Translations under genes and position numbers: made by a program
NCBI GenBank assembly: GCA_016708905.1
Contig: JADJEV010000003.1
Coordinates: forward strand, 186,001 to 250,000
Origin: Candidatus Methylophosphatis roskildensis
Lineage (GTDB): Bacteria > Pseudomonadota > Gammaproteobacteria > Burkholderiales > Rhodocyclaceae
Direction: 5' to 3'
DNA: 64,000 nt
Part shown: piece by piece, positions 50,788 through 60,173 of the stretch
Layout: each line of letters opens with the position of its first letter
Numbering within the stretch: the first letter of the stretch is position 1
Notes under the pieces: model-generated
What the model was told of the DNA's origin: nothing
The model's database searches: none
The model's input: the letters and a program-made list of their open reading frames with translations, nothing else

Positions 50788-52424
50788 CGACGCGCATGCG
50801 CACGGCCGACCTCCGCGAGCTGATTCGGGACGCCCTGCCGGTCGAAAGCGCTGAGTACGGGGCGCCTCCGCCGAGGCATCAGTTCTTCGTGCCGAAGACC
50901 CATGCGCGCGCGCTCCACATCAGCATCCCGGTGGTGCTCGGCGACCGCGGCATGGGCAAGAGCTACTGGTGGGCCGCGCTTCAATCCCGGGAACACCGCG
51001 GCCTCCTGGCCCGGACGGCCCCAGACGTTCGAATTCGTGAGGAGACGCTAGTCTTCGCAGGCTTCGGCAAGACCCCTGACTTGGCCCAGTACCCAACCAA
51101 AGACGCATTCGCGCGCCTCCTCGAGGCTCGGCAGAAGTCGCGCCTCATCTGGAAGGCCATCGTCGTCTGGAGCGCCGGACAGTTCGCCGCGCAACATGGT
51201 CTCGGCCGAGGCGCGGGCGACGGAGCAGGCCATGGAGATGGGACGGGCTCCGGCGGTGGAAGCGGCTGCGGCGCGGGCCTCTGGGACGGTTCCGGCTTCG
51301 GAGACGGTCGGCACATTCCTCCGGTCGACCTGGTCTTGCCGGCTATCGACTCATGGGAGGACCGCGTCGCCTGGGTGGTGAGCAACCCGGAGCCCGCCGA
51401 TCGCCTGCTGCAGCAGTTCGACGCGTCCCTGCACGCGATTGAGCGCGACAGCATCTGGGTCTTCGACGCCCTCGACGACGCTGCGGACGACGCCTCCACG
51501 TTCTACACCCTGGTGGAAGGCCTCTGTCAGCTCGCCCTCGAGCTTCGGTCGTTCCGGCACCTGCGCGCCAAGGTCTTCCTGCGCACCGATCAGTTCGAAG
51601 ATCGCCGGGTCGGTCGCTTCCCCGACGCGTCCAAACTGCGGGCGTCGACGGCGTCTTTGCGCTGGCTCACGACGGAGCTCTACGGCCTTCTTTGGCAACT
51701 GCTCGGGAACCACCCGCTGCGGGGCGCGGAATACCGTCAGGACCTGTACACCACGCTCTTCGAGCACAGACTCAATGGCCGTGGCCTCGGCAAGGACGAG
51801 AAGCAGGAGATCCTGAAGCTCTCGCAAGCCTCGGACTGGACGCCGCCGCCGGAATCGCAGTTCGAGCCGGCGATGCAGGAACGGCTCTTTCATCGGCTCA
51901 CCGGTCCTTTCATGGGCGAGAGCGCACGCAAGGGCTTCCCGTATAAGTGGCTCGTCACGCACCTGGCCGACGCGCATGGATACATCAGCCCACGGAGCTT
52001 TCTAACCGCCCTGGCCACGGCGGTGACCCACACATCCGACCACAACGCCGATCACGAGTACGCCATTCACTTCCGCAGCCTGCACGACGGCGTGCACGAG
52101 GCGTCACGGATTCGTGTCGGGGAGATCGCCGAGCATCCTTGGGTCCAGCCGCTGATGGCCGTGCTGGCAGGGCATGTGGCGGTGCCCTTTGAGTTCGCCG
52201 ACGCAGAGGCGCGGTGGCACGAGGCTGGCGCGCTCGTCGACCCGGACGTCGTCGTGGCCGCCGAGATCGACTCGGCCGAGCAAGCACGCAAGCGCCTCGT
52301 GGAGCTTGGGGTCTGGCGCGAGATGAAGACCGGTCGGATAGATGTGCCGGATATCTATCGGCTCGGGTTCAAACTGGCGCGGCGCGGCGGTGTTCCGCTC
52401 AAGCGGGATGGGCAGGTGCGTTGA
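50784..52424 (+). CDS. Nested cassette gene 3: P-loop NTPase with glycine-rich insert
   Basis: A 546-residue protein with Walker A VVLGDRGMGKSYWW near residue 52 and Walker B SIWVFDALDDAADD near 222, plus an arginine-rich sensor region (LRAKVFLRTDQFED). Between the two, residues about 137-176 are a Gly/Asp/Ser low-complexity loop (GLGRGAGDGAGHGDG and following). The C-terminus has a winged-helix-like stretch (RKRLVELGVWREMKTGRIDV). It resembles regulatory or STAND-like ATPases, but I cannot name the family. It overlaps the ParA-like gene (ATGA) and the second pglX half (TGATG). Confidence 0.72.
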   Translation: MTTRMRTADLRELIRDALPVESAEYGAPPPRHQFFVPKTHARALHISIPVVLGDRGMGKSYWWAALQSREHRGLLARTAPDVRIREETLVFAGFGKTPDLAQYPTKDAFARLLEARQKSRLIWKAIVVWSAGQFAAQHGLGRGAGDGAGHGDGTGSGGGSGCGAGLWDGSGFGDGRHIPPVDLVLPAIDSWEDRVAWVVSNPEPADRLLQQFDASLHAIERDSIWVFDALDDAADDASTFYTLVEGLCQLALELRSFRHLRAKVFLRTDQFEDRRVGRFPDASKLRASTASLRWLTTELYGLLWQLLGNHPLRGAEYRQDLYTTLFEHRLNGRGLGKDEKQEILKLSQASDWTPPPESQFEPAMQERLFHRLTGPFMGESARKGFPYKWLVTHLADAHGYISPRSFLTALATAVTHTSDHNADHEYAIHFRSLHDGVHEASRIRVGEIAEHPWVQPLMAVLAGHVAVPFEFADAEARWHEAGALVDPDVVVAAEIDSAEQARKRLVELGVWREMKTGRIDVPDIYRLGFKLARRGGVPLKRDGQVR

Positions 52425-54817
52425 TGAAGACGGTGTTCATCCGTGCCATCGAGGCGCCGGTCGATGAGAAGTCCGAACTAATTCTGGAAGGCGTCCGCGG
52501 CTCAAAGACGATCCGGTTCGAGGCAGACATCGCAACCTTTGGCTCCATTCCGAGTTCGCCTTTCGCTTACTGGATTGACGACTCCCTCCGAGCGCTGTTC
52601 GGCGCGTTTCCTAAGTTCGAGTCAGGCGATCGCACTGCTACGAGGGGAGCGTCAACATGTGACGACTTCCGGTACGTTCGCCTATGGTTCGAAACCACTC
52701 TTCGCCGGCCCAGACACCTAGCATGGCCGCCCTTTACGAAGGGTGGTCGATTCGCCAGGTATTACGCCGACATTCCAACCGTGGTCGACTGGGATAAGGA
52801 CAGGTCCACGTTTCGTGGCTTCATCGGACGTCCTGGGCGGTGGCAAGAACGACCGGAGGCGGTCGACCGGTATTTCCTGCCAGGGATTACCTGGCCCCTT
52901 CGGGGCATCGTGTTTTCGGGCCAGGCAGTACCTAGAGGGGCAGTGTTCAGCGTTGGCGGCAAAGTTGCGCTGGTCCCGGAAGCTGAGTTGCTTGCCTACC
53001 TTGCTCTCTTCAATAGCGCGGTCTTCGACGCCTTGATCCGAGTCTTTGCCGGAAAAGTTGGGGGCGTGCAGTACGAGGTTGGCCTGATTCAGAGCTTGCC
53101 GGTCCCAGCGGTAGGTATCTCCCATTCGAGTTCACTGACGGCAATGGCGAGAACGGCTTGGACGCTGCGGCGACGATTGTATTCGCGAATCGAGATCAGT
53201 CACGCGTTCTTGCTTCCCGCACTTCTTCAGGACAGCGGCAGTCTCGTGGCACGAGCCGAAGCGTGGATTCGACACGCCGCAGGCCTTGAGGAAGTAATCG
53301 ACGAGTACTCTGCGACTATCGACGACCACGTCTTTCGGCTTTATGGCATTGCGACGGAGGATCGAAAGCGAATCGAGCAGGGCGTCAATGCAAGCGGCGA
53401 AGACGATGGTATGGTGCCTACCGAAGACGACGGCGACGAAGAAGAAGTCGCCGAGGTCGACGCCGCGCCGATGGTCACTTCGCTACTCTCATGGTCGCTA
53501 GGCATCGCCTTTGGCCGCTTCGACGTGCGCCTCGCGACCGGCGAACGCGCTGCTCCGCTCGAACCGGAACCGTTCGATCCACTGCCGGTCTGTTCCCCCG
53601 GGATGCTCACGGGCGACGACGGCCTGCCGGTCACCGCGGCCCCGGCAGGCAACCCACTGACCTTCCCGGGGGACGGCATCCTCGTCGACGACCCCGGGCA
53701 CCCGCGCGACCTGGTGCGCGCCGTCCGGTCAGTCTTCGACCTCGTCTTTGACGACGCCAACGCCCGCTGGCACGAGGCCGCCGAACTCCTTGGCGCGCCG
53801 GACCTGCGCACCTGGTTCGCCCGCGAATTCTTCGAGCCGCACATCAAGCGCTACAGCAAGAGTCGCCGTAAGGCGCCGATTTACTGGCAGCTCGCGACGG
53901 TGTCCGGCTCGTATTCGGTGTGGATCTACATCCACCGGGCGACCAGTGACACGTTGTTCCACGTGCTCAACGACTTCGTCGGGCCGAAGCTCGACCACGA
54001 GAAGGCCAAGCTCGACGAGCTCGCTCAGGAGGCGGGCGCGAACCCCTCAGCCGCCCAGAGGCATGAGATCGAGCAGCAGGAGAACTTCGTTGGCGAGCTG
54101 CAGGCGTCGAAGACCGAGGTCGCGCGCGTCGCCCCGCTCTGGAAGCCGAACCTCGACGACGGCGTCATCCTCAACTTCGCACCGCTCTGGCGGCTCGTAC
54201 CCCAGAGCCGGAGCTGGCAGGGCGAATGCAAGAAGGCCTGGGACATGCTCGTCAGCGGCGACTACGACTGGGCGAACCTCGCGATACACCTCTGGCCCGA
54301 ACGTGTGGTCCCGAAGTGCATCGACGACCGCGGCCTCGCCATCGCTCATGGGCTCGAGGACGTGTTCTGGCACGAGGACGAGTCCGGTACCTGGCGCAAG
54401 AGTCGCGTCGACGAGACCACCGTTCAGAAGATCATCGCCGAGCGGACCTCACAAGCGGTCAAGGCCGCTCTGAAGGACCTCCTGTCGGCGCCGACGCCCA
54501 CGGCGAGCCAGGGACGGAAAGCGAAAGGCCGCAGCGCTTCGCCGCGCAGCGCCGCCCCCAAGCCCGCTGTGGCCGCCCCTCGCACCGCAGTAGCGTACGC
54601 GACGACGGTCGACGAGGCTACCCTCAGCGCGGTCAAGACCGCGATCGCCAGCGTGGCCGACGGCGGCTCCAAGGCCGACGTCCTCGCCGCCACCGGCCTC
54701 TCGGACGGCGACTGGAACAAGGCCATCGCCGCCTTGCTCGAGCGGGGTGACGTCACGCGCACCGGGCAGAAGCGCGGCGCGCGCTACCACGCGGACTCGC
54801 AAGGAGAAGACGGATGA
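52424..54817 (+). CDS. pglX: PglX C-terminal half: target-recognition module
   Basis: A 797-residue protein that takes up PglX where 49121 stopped: SSPFAYWIDDSLRALFGAFP (about 44-63), the DDFRYVRLWFE block, GGRFARYYADIPTVVDW, then a TRD-like middle (VPRGAVFSVGGKVALVPEAE, LLAYLALFNSAVFDALI). An acidic linker (EDDGDEEEVAEVDAAP) leads to the conserved PglX C-terminus (KAPIYWQLATVSGSYSVWIY). After a Lys/Ala/Pro-rich linker there is an added winged helix (ADVLAATGLSDGDWNKAIAA, LLERGDVTRTGQKRG). It carries no methyltransferase motif, so it acts like a specificity subunit for the distant first half. Confidence 0.85.
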   Translation: MKTVFIRAIEAPVDEKSELILEGVRGSKTIRFEADIATFGSIPSSPFAYWIDDSLRALFGAFPKFESGDRTATRGASTCDDFRYVRLWFETTLRRPRHLAWPPFTKGGRFARYYADIPTVVDWDKDRSTFRGFIGRPGRWQERPEAVDRYFLPGITWPLRGIVFSGQAVPRGAVFSVGGKVALVPEAELLAYLALFNSAVFDALIRVFAGKVGGVQYEVGLIQSLPVPAVGISHSSSLTAMARTAWTLRRRLYSRIEISHAFLLPALLQDSGSLVARAEAWIRHAAGLEEVIDEYSATIDDHVFRLYGIATEDRKRIEQGVNASGEDDGMVPTEDDGDEEEVAEVDAAPMVTSLLSWSLGIAFGRFDVRLATGERAAPLEPEPFDPLPVCSPGMLTGDDGLPVTAAPAGNPLTFPGDGILVDDPGHPRDLVRAVRSVFDLVFDDANARWHEAAELLGAPDLRTWFAREFFEPHIKRYSKSRRKAPIYWQLATVSGSYSVWIYIHRATSDTLFHVLNDFVGPKLDHEKAKLDELAQEAGANPSAAQRHEIEQQENFVGELQASKTEVARVAPLWKPNLDDGVILNFAPLWRLVPQSRSWQGECKKAWDMLVSGDYDWANLAIHLWPERVVPKCIDDRGLAIAHGLEDVFWHEDESGTWRKSRVDETTVQKIIAERTSQAVKAALKDLLSAPTPTASQGRKAKGRSASPRSAAPKPAVAAPRTAVAYATTVDEATLSAVKTAIASVADGGSKADVLAATGLSDGDWNKAIAALLERGDVTRTGQKRGARYHADSQGEDG

Positions 54818-57408
54818 TGCACGGCCTCCACCAGCACATCGCGTCGACGCTCGACCGTCTCCTCCGCGAGCGGCGCGTCGTCGTGTTCTACGACCTCCGT
54901 GAGGAGTTCCGCCCGTTTCTTGATGAGCTCGACGTCGTAGGCACGGGAGTGGGCGACCTTCCCCGGGTCTGTATCCACGACACGCTGACCCTTGTGGTCC
55001 GCTTCGAGGGCTCGTTCTTCGGGCTCAAGGCCGCGGTCGAGCCGATCCTCGCGGCGCAGCAACCCGAGCCGCTTCTCGTGTACGTACCCGGCTACGCCAG
55101 GGAAAGGCTCGGCAAGCTGCGGGGCCCGGCTGCCCCCAATGCCGCGCAGGGCAAGGATGTCTGGAACGTGCTCTTCGAGCTCGACTGCACGGGCAAGTCT
55201 TACGAGCCGAGCCTGCGCGGCCTTGCACGGAACGAGCTGAGACGTCGCTACACTGACGGCGACATCGACGAGATGCTCGCGCCCGAGTCGCTCACGTACC
55301 ACGATGTTGTGCGCTTCCTGCTCGACGAGAACGGCGCCGGAGGCGGATCGGCCTCGCTGGTCAAGCTCGTCCTGGGCAATGGTTCGAGTGAAGAGCTGAT
55401 CTGCCACTGGATCGCCAACGAGGCCCGAGACGCCGAGCTCGAAGCCAAGCAGGCCGCCCCCGAGCTGCTCAAGCTCGTCCAGGCGCGCCTCGGCCTCTCG
55501 CTCTCCGACGTCGGCCTGGCCAAGGCGCGGCACCAGACCCTGCGCTACGTGCTCATCAACGAATTCCGGTCCGACTTTGGGGGCAAGGCGCCCGGCCAAC
55601 TCGATGTGGTCCCGGCCCCGCCGACGAAGGAGGAGCTGCAGCGAGTTCGCGACGTCGCCGAGCGCCTTCGCCGCGAGCACCCCGACGCCTACAGCGACAT
55701 CGCCGACGGAATCGAGCGCGAGCTCAACCTTCCCGCGCTAACGATCGACGCCGATGCACTCGGGACGATCGACACCTTCCGCTTCGAGGAAGCGGTCCTG
55801 CTCGAGCACGCGGCGAGGCTGATCGCCGACGCGCACTACCAGCGCGCCCTCGAGCTGGTGCTCGCCCGGCGGCGGAGCTTCTGGGTCGACCGCAGCCTCG
55901 GCCGGCTCGGGCAGTGGGAGACCTGTCGCTTGATGGCGGAGCTGGGCCGCGAGGTTGCCCGGATTCGCCCACTCCTGAAGAAAGGCAACGGGACGCCGAA
56001 GATCTGGGTTGAAGGCTACGCGGGCGACTGGTACCGCGCCGACCTCGCTCAGCGTGCGCTTGAGTCCTGGGTCGCGAAGCTCGAAGACGAACCGGAGCCC
56101 TCGCTCGAGAAAGCGCTTGGGCTGGTCCGTCGCAACCACGAAGCGCTCCTCAAGGAGATGACCCAGGGCTACACGGCGGCGCTGGCCGCGGCCGGGTGGT
56201 CGGTCAGTGGTGTGCTCCACCAGACCCGCATCTACCCCGAACTGGTCGAGCCGGTGCGGGGCCGCGTGGCCTACTTCTTTGTCGACGCCATGCGTTTCGA
56301 GATGGCAGCCGACCTGATCGAGCAGCTCGAAGGGGCTCAGGAGCTGCGCCTAAGCCCTGCCGTAGGAGCGCTTCCCTCGATCACGCCGATCGGCATGGCA
56401 GCGCTGCTGCCAGGTGCATCGGCGAGCTTTTCGGTGGTCGACCACAAAGTCAAGCTCGCCGCCCGTATTGGCGACACGACCATGCCGGGGCTCGCCGACC
56501 GGATGAAGTATCTCAAGGCAGTCCGCCCCGAAGCCGTCGACATCGACCTCGGCGAGCTTTTGCAGAAGTCGACCCGCGCGCTGGAGAAGCAGCTCGCCGA
56601 CGCGCCTCTCGTCATCGTTCGCTCGCAGTCGATCGACGGCCTCGGCGAGATGGACGGCGGTCTGCTCGCCCGACAGATCATGGACACGGTCATCGGCAAC
56701 CTGGCGCGAGCGGTCAGAAAGCTCGCTCGCACGGGTGTCGAGCACTTCGTCATCACCGCGGACCACGGCCATCAGTTCTCGATCCGAAAGGAAGAGGACA
56801 TGCTGATGGACAGGCCGGGTGGCGACACCGTCGACCAGCACCGCCGGTGCTGGGCGGGTCGCGGTGGTCAGACACCCACGGCCGCGACCCGCGTGTCTGG
56901 CGCTGACCTCGGCTACGACACCGACCTCGACTTCATCTTCCCGACGGGCCTGGCCGTGTTCCGCGCCGGAGGAGATCTCGCGTTCCACCACGGCGGCCCG
57001 AGCCTTCAGGAGATGATCGTGCCCGTGGTCACGCTGCGGATCCCGTCGGCGGCGGCGGAGACAGCGTCGGGCTCGAAGGTCACGCTCGAGGGCCACCCCA
57101 GCGTGCTCACCAACCGCACGTTCGGCATGCGCGTCGTGATCGCGGCAGAGCTCTTCTCGCAGGAGCCGGTCCCCGTCCGCCTCGTCCTTCTCGCGGAAGG
57201 ACTTGAAGTGGGCCGCTGCGGCATGGCATTGGATGCAGAGCTTGACCGGGCTTCTGGCGTCCTGATGGTGCAGCCCGGCAAGCCGGCGAACGTGGCGATG
57301 ATGCTTACCCGAGACGAGTTCAACAAAATCCGGATCGTCGCGCAGGACCCCGCTACCGACGCGGTCCTCGCTCAATCCGGCGACATCCACGTCAAGCTAG
57401 GAATGTGA
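54814..57408 (+). CDS. pglZ: BREX phosphatase-domain protein PglZ
   Basis: An 864-residue protein with the PglZ alkaline-phosphatase-like domain: YFFVDAMRFEMAADLIEQL near residue 490, LPSITPIGMAALLPG and ITADHGHQF near 647 (metal-binding Asp/His). PglZ is a core BREX factor in all major types; a nuclease or phosphatase activity is needed for defence. ATG 54814 overlaps the pglX second-half stop (ATGA). Confidence 0.92.
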   Translation: MMHGLHQHIASTLDRLLRERRVVVFYDLREEFRPFLDELDVVGTGVGDLPRVCIHDTLTLVVRFEGSFFGLKAAVEPILAAQQPEPLLVYVPGYARERLGKLRGPAAPNAAQGKDVWNVLFELDCTGKSYEPSLRGLARNELRRRYTDGDIDEMLAPESLTYHDVVRFLLDENGAGGGSASLVKLVLGNGSSEELICHWIANEARDAELEAKQAAPELLKLVQARLGLSLSDVGLAKARHQTLRYVLINEFRSDFGGKAPGQLDVVPAPPTKEELQRVRDVAERLRREHPDAYSDIADGIERELNLPALTIDADALGTIDTFRFEEAVLLEHAARLIADAHYQRALELVLARRRSFWVDRSLGRLGQWETCRLMAELGREVARIRPLLKKGNGTPKIWVEGYAGDWYRADLAQRALESWVAKLEDEPEPSLEKALGLVRRNHEALLKEMTQGYTAALAAAGWSVSGVLHQTRIYPELVEPVRGRVAYFFVDAMRFEMAADLIEQLEGAQELRLSPAVGALPSITPIGMAALLPGASASFSVVDHKVKLAARIGDTTMPGLADRMKYLKAVRPEAVDIDLGELLQKSTRALEKQLADAPLVIVRSQSIDGLGEMDGGLLARQIMDTVIGNLARAVRKLARTGVEHFVITADHGHQFSIRKEEDMLMDRPGGDTVDQHRRCWAGRGGQTPTAATRVSGADLGYDTDLDFIFPTGLAVFRAGGDLAFHHGGPSLQEMIVPVVTLRIPSAAAETASGSKVTLEGHPSVLTNRTFGMRVVIAAELFSQEPVPVRLVLLAEGLEVGRCGMALDAELDRASGVLMVQPGKPANVAMMLTRDEFNKIRIVAQDPATDAVLAQSGDIHVKLGM

Positions 57409-57410
57409 CC

Positions 57411-59453
57411 ATGGCGAACGAGACGGTAGCGAGGCGAGACGACCTCGACGACAAGGTCAACCGCGTGTTCGCGGGCAAGGTCGTCCGCAAGGACCTCGTC
57501 CGCAAGGTAAAGGTCGGCGCCAACGTACCGGTCTTCGTCCTCGAGTACCTGCTCGGCAAGTACTGCGCGTCGAGCGACGAAATCGCGATCCAGATGGGGC
57601 TCCAGGTCGTCAACGACACGCTCGCCAACAACTATATCCGCTCCGACGAGTCGATGAAGGCGCAGGCGATGGTGAAGGATCGCGGGCGCCACACCTTCAT
57701 CGACAAGGTCAAGGTGCGCCTTGTCGACTCGGACTATTGGGCCGAGGTCACGAACTTCGGCCACAAGAACGTGCACGTCCCCGAGCACTACGTCCGCGAC
57801 TACGAGCGCCTCGTGATGGGCGGCGTCTGGTCGCAGGTCGACATGCGCTTCGAGTACGACGAGGAGTCGAAGGGAAAGAACCCGTTCTGGATCGACAAGC
57901 TCACGCCGATCCAGATCGCGACCTTCGACCTCGAGGAGTACCGACGGGTCCGCAACGAACTCACGACGGACGAGTGGCTCGATCTCATCATGCGCAGCAT
58001 GGGCTACGAGCCGTGCGAGATGTCTCGGCGCTTGAAGCTGCTGTTCCTCGTGCGGCTCATCCCGCTCGCCGAGCGCAACTACAACCTGGTCGAGCTCGGC
58101 CCGCGTGGCACCGGCAAGAGCTACGTGGTGCAGGAGGTCTCGCCGTACTCGGCGCTGCTCACGGGTGGCACGACGGTCGCCAACCTGTTCGGCCACATGA
58201 ACGGCCGGCAGAAGGGCATGGTGCAGATCTGGGACGTCGTCGGGTTCGACGAGGTCGCAGACCTCCAGAAGATGCCGAAGGAGGTCATCACGACGATGAA
58301 AACCTACTGCGAGTCCGGCACCTTCCAGCGAGGGCAAGAGGCGGTCTCGGGCGACGCGAGCATCGCCATGTTCGGCAACACGAACCAGCCCGTCGACGTG
58401 ATGGTCCAGACGGGTCACCTTTTCGCGCCGATGCCGGACATCATCCGCGACGACATGGCCTTCATCGACCGCATGCACTTCTACCTCCCGGGTTGGGAGA
58501 TCCCGAAGATGCGGAACGACCTCTTCACGAACCACTACGGGTTCGTTGTCGACTATCTCGCAGAGGCACTCCGCGAGATCCGGAAGCACAACTTCACGGA
58601 GGTCATCGACCGGCACTTCTCTCTCGGCGCTCACCTTAACGCCCGCGACCGGAAGGCCGTCCGCAAGACCGTTTCGGGCCTGATGAAGATCTTGTATCCG
58701 CATGGCGAGGTGACGCAGGACGAGCTCGGGGAAATCCTCGAGCTAGCCCTCGAGGGACGGCGACGCGTGAAGGAGCAGCTCAAGAAGATGGGCTCCTTCG
58801 AGTACTACCACACCTCCTTCAGCTACACGCTGCAGGAGACCGGCGAGGAGAAGTTCGTCGGGGTGCCCGAGCAAGGTGGACGAGACCTCATCTCCACAGA
58901 CCCGTTGGCTCCTGGAACCGTCTACAGCGCCGGGGTCACCTCCGACGGCACCGTCGGCCTCTACCGCGTCGAGGTCTCCGTCTCGAGTGGCACGGGCAAG
59001 CTCAAGCTTGTCGGCGGCGTCGCTGGTGCAATGAAGGAGTCCGTCCAGCGCGCCTTCAGCTTCCTGCAGGCGAAGAAGACGGATCTCGGCATCGCACGCG
59101 ATCTCGACGTTTCCGACATCCACGTCGAAGTAATTGACCTGCTCGCGAACCGCGTCGAGGCGGAACTTGGCGTTGCCTTCTTCGTCTCGTGCTACTCGGC
59201 GTTGAGGAAGGCGCCTGTGAGCCCCGCTCTCCTCATACTCGGCGACATGAGCGTGCAGGGGAACATCAAACCTCTTCGCTCGCTGACTGAGCCTCTCCAG
59301 GTCGCGAAGGACAACGGCGCCAAGCGCGCACTCATCCCAATCGAGAACAAGCGGAATTTCCTCGATGTCAGCGCCGACATCATGGAGCACGTGGATCCGA
59401 TATTCTATGGGGATCCGAAGACGGCTGCGGTGAAGGCGCTCGGTCTAACCTAG
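57411..59453 (+). CDS. brxL: BREX Lon-like AAA+ protein BrxL
   Basis: A 680-residue AAA+ protein with Walker A LGPRGTGKSYVVQ near 231, Walker B region IWDVVGFDEVADL, sensor ASIAMFGNTNQPVDVM and a Lon-protease-like C-terminal domain (LGDMSVQGNIKPLRSL, NGAKRALIPIENKR). BrxL is the hallmark of type 1 and type 4 BREX and forms DNA-encircling rings. ATG 57411 has AGGA at ideal distance; a GTG at 57405 overlaps the pglZ stop and is the alternative. This is the last gene of the operon. Confidence 0.93.
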   Translation: MANETVARRDDLDDKVNRVFAGKVVRKDLVRKVKVGANVPVFVLEYLLGKYCASSDEIAIQMGLQVVNDTLANNYIRSDESMKAQAMVKDRGRHTFIDKVKVRLVDSDYWAEVTNFGHKNVHVPEHYVRDYERLVMGGVWSQVDMRFEYDEESKGKNPFWIDKLTPIQIATFDLEEYRRVRNELTTDEWLDLIMRSMGYEPCEMSRRLKLLFLVRLIPLAERNYNLVELGPRGTGKSYVVQEVSPYSALLTGGTTVANLFGHMNGRQKGMVQIWDVVGFDEVADLQKMPKEVITTMKTYCESGTFQRGQEAVSGDASIAMFGNTNQPVDVMVQTGHLFAPMPDIIRDDMAFIDRMHFYLPGWEIPKMRNDLFTNHYGFVVDYLAEALREIRKHNFTEVIDRHFSLGAHLNARDRKAVRKTVSGLMKILYPHGEVTQDELGEILELALEGRRRVKEQLKKMGSFEYYHTSFSYTLQETGEEKFVGVPEQGGRDLISTDPLAPGTVYSAGVTSDGTVGLYRVEVSVSSGTGKLKLVGGVAGAMKESVQRAFSFLQAKKTDLGIARDLDVSDIHVEVIDLLANRVEAELGVAFFVSCYSALRKAPVSPALLILGDMSVQGNIKPLRSLTEPLQVAKDNGAKRALIPIENKRNFLDVSADIMEHVDPIFYGDPKTAAVKALGLT

Positions 59454-59479
59454 AAGTTCGGCCGCAGGAATGAGCTCAG

Positions 59480-59830
59480 AGAAGGGATTGACGGTTGACC
59501 TGCACGGTCGAATGATTTGCGAGGTGTCTGCGCATGGCAAAAGGCTGCGCATTGATTCGAAGCGCGTTCCTGGGCTATTCAGTGGTATGAGCCTGAGTGG
59601 CAACAAGTCATCGATGCGACTGTAGGGCCAGGTCGGAAGTTTTTCCAAGGTGGCCTTGAGCTCAGCAGGAATTTCCAGTCTCTCAGACCTGCCACGCCGC
59701 AAGCGGTTTCGCCTGCAGGCGGCGCCAGTCGATGCCGCTGGTCAGCCAGCGCCATTCTTCCGCGTTCAGGGTGCACGAAGCGGCCTCACTCGGCGGCCAG
59801 GTGAAGCGATAAACTCGGAAACGGAACCTC
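59480..59830 (-). pseudogene. IS66-like remnant
   Basis: On the - strand the stretch 59699-59826 reads VYRFTWPPSEAASCTLNAEE, then WRWLTSGIDWRRLQAKPLAA and a stop, like the C-terminus of the IS66 accessory protein TnpB. Immediately beyond it, LEKLPTWPYSRIDDLLPLR resembles the C-terminal tail of IS66 transposases. The body of the transposase is missing, so an internal deletion is likely. Confidence 0.42.
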
Positions 59831-60150
59831 GGTCTAACCGATATAGACTATGCCCCAATTCCAAAGTGCTGGCCGATACCCTCGGCAAGCGTCGGGTTGC
59901 CGGCTATCCGCCACCGGTTGATGGTATTTCTGTTGGTATGTAATTTCGCTAAGATGACCGCGAGCCGCATGAACAAACAATCCGCAGGCCAAATGTGAGT
60001 GAGGGCGGGGCACCAAACCGGCTCGATCTCATGTCTTCGACTGCGTGGGCCCGGTTCTTTTGTGGGCGGTCGTGGCTCGCACTCCGACATACGCGCGTAA
60101 ACATGTCGGCCCCAGTTGCCGGCGCCAGGCCCCGGGTGTCTTGGCCCGGC
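59831..60150. other. Gap at the right edge of the island
   Basis: No supported gene. It contains the 59920-59938 match to the integrase-proximal repeat pair. A short - strand frame (KLHTNRNTINRWRIAGNPT) crosses it but has no clear start or family. Confidence 0.45.
59920..59938 (+). repeat. Match to the integrase-proximal TTGGTA pair
   Basis: GATGGTATTTCTGTTGGTA agrees with 26772-26790 at 16 of 19 positions and in the same orientation, including both GGTA cores at the same spacing. Its position just past the BREX operon makes it a candidate right-end site of the island. Confidence 0.4.
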
Positions 60151-60173
60151 CGTGTAGGAAAAATTCCTACACG
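60151..60173. promoter_or_regulatory. Perfect 10-bp-arm palindrome
   Basis: CGTGTAGGAA and its exact complement enclose three A residues. The short loop and the lack of a following T-run on the + strand argue for a protein-binding operator. It stands about 85 nt before a strong terminator with no gene between, so it may control a short RNA. Confidence 0.6.
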
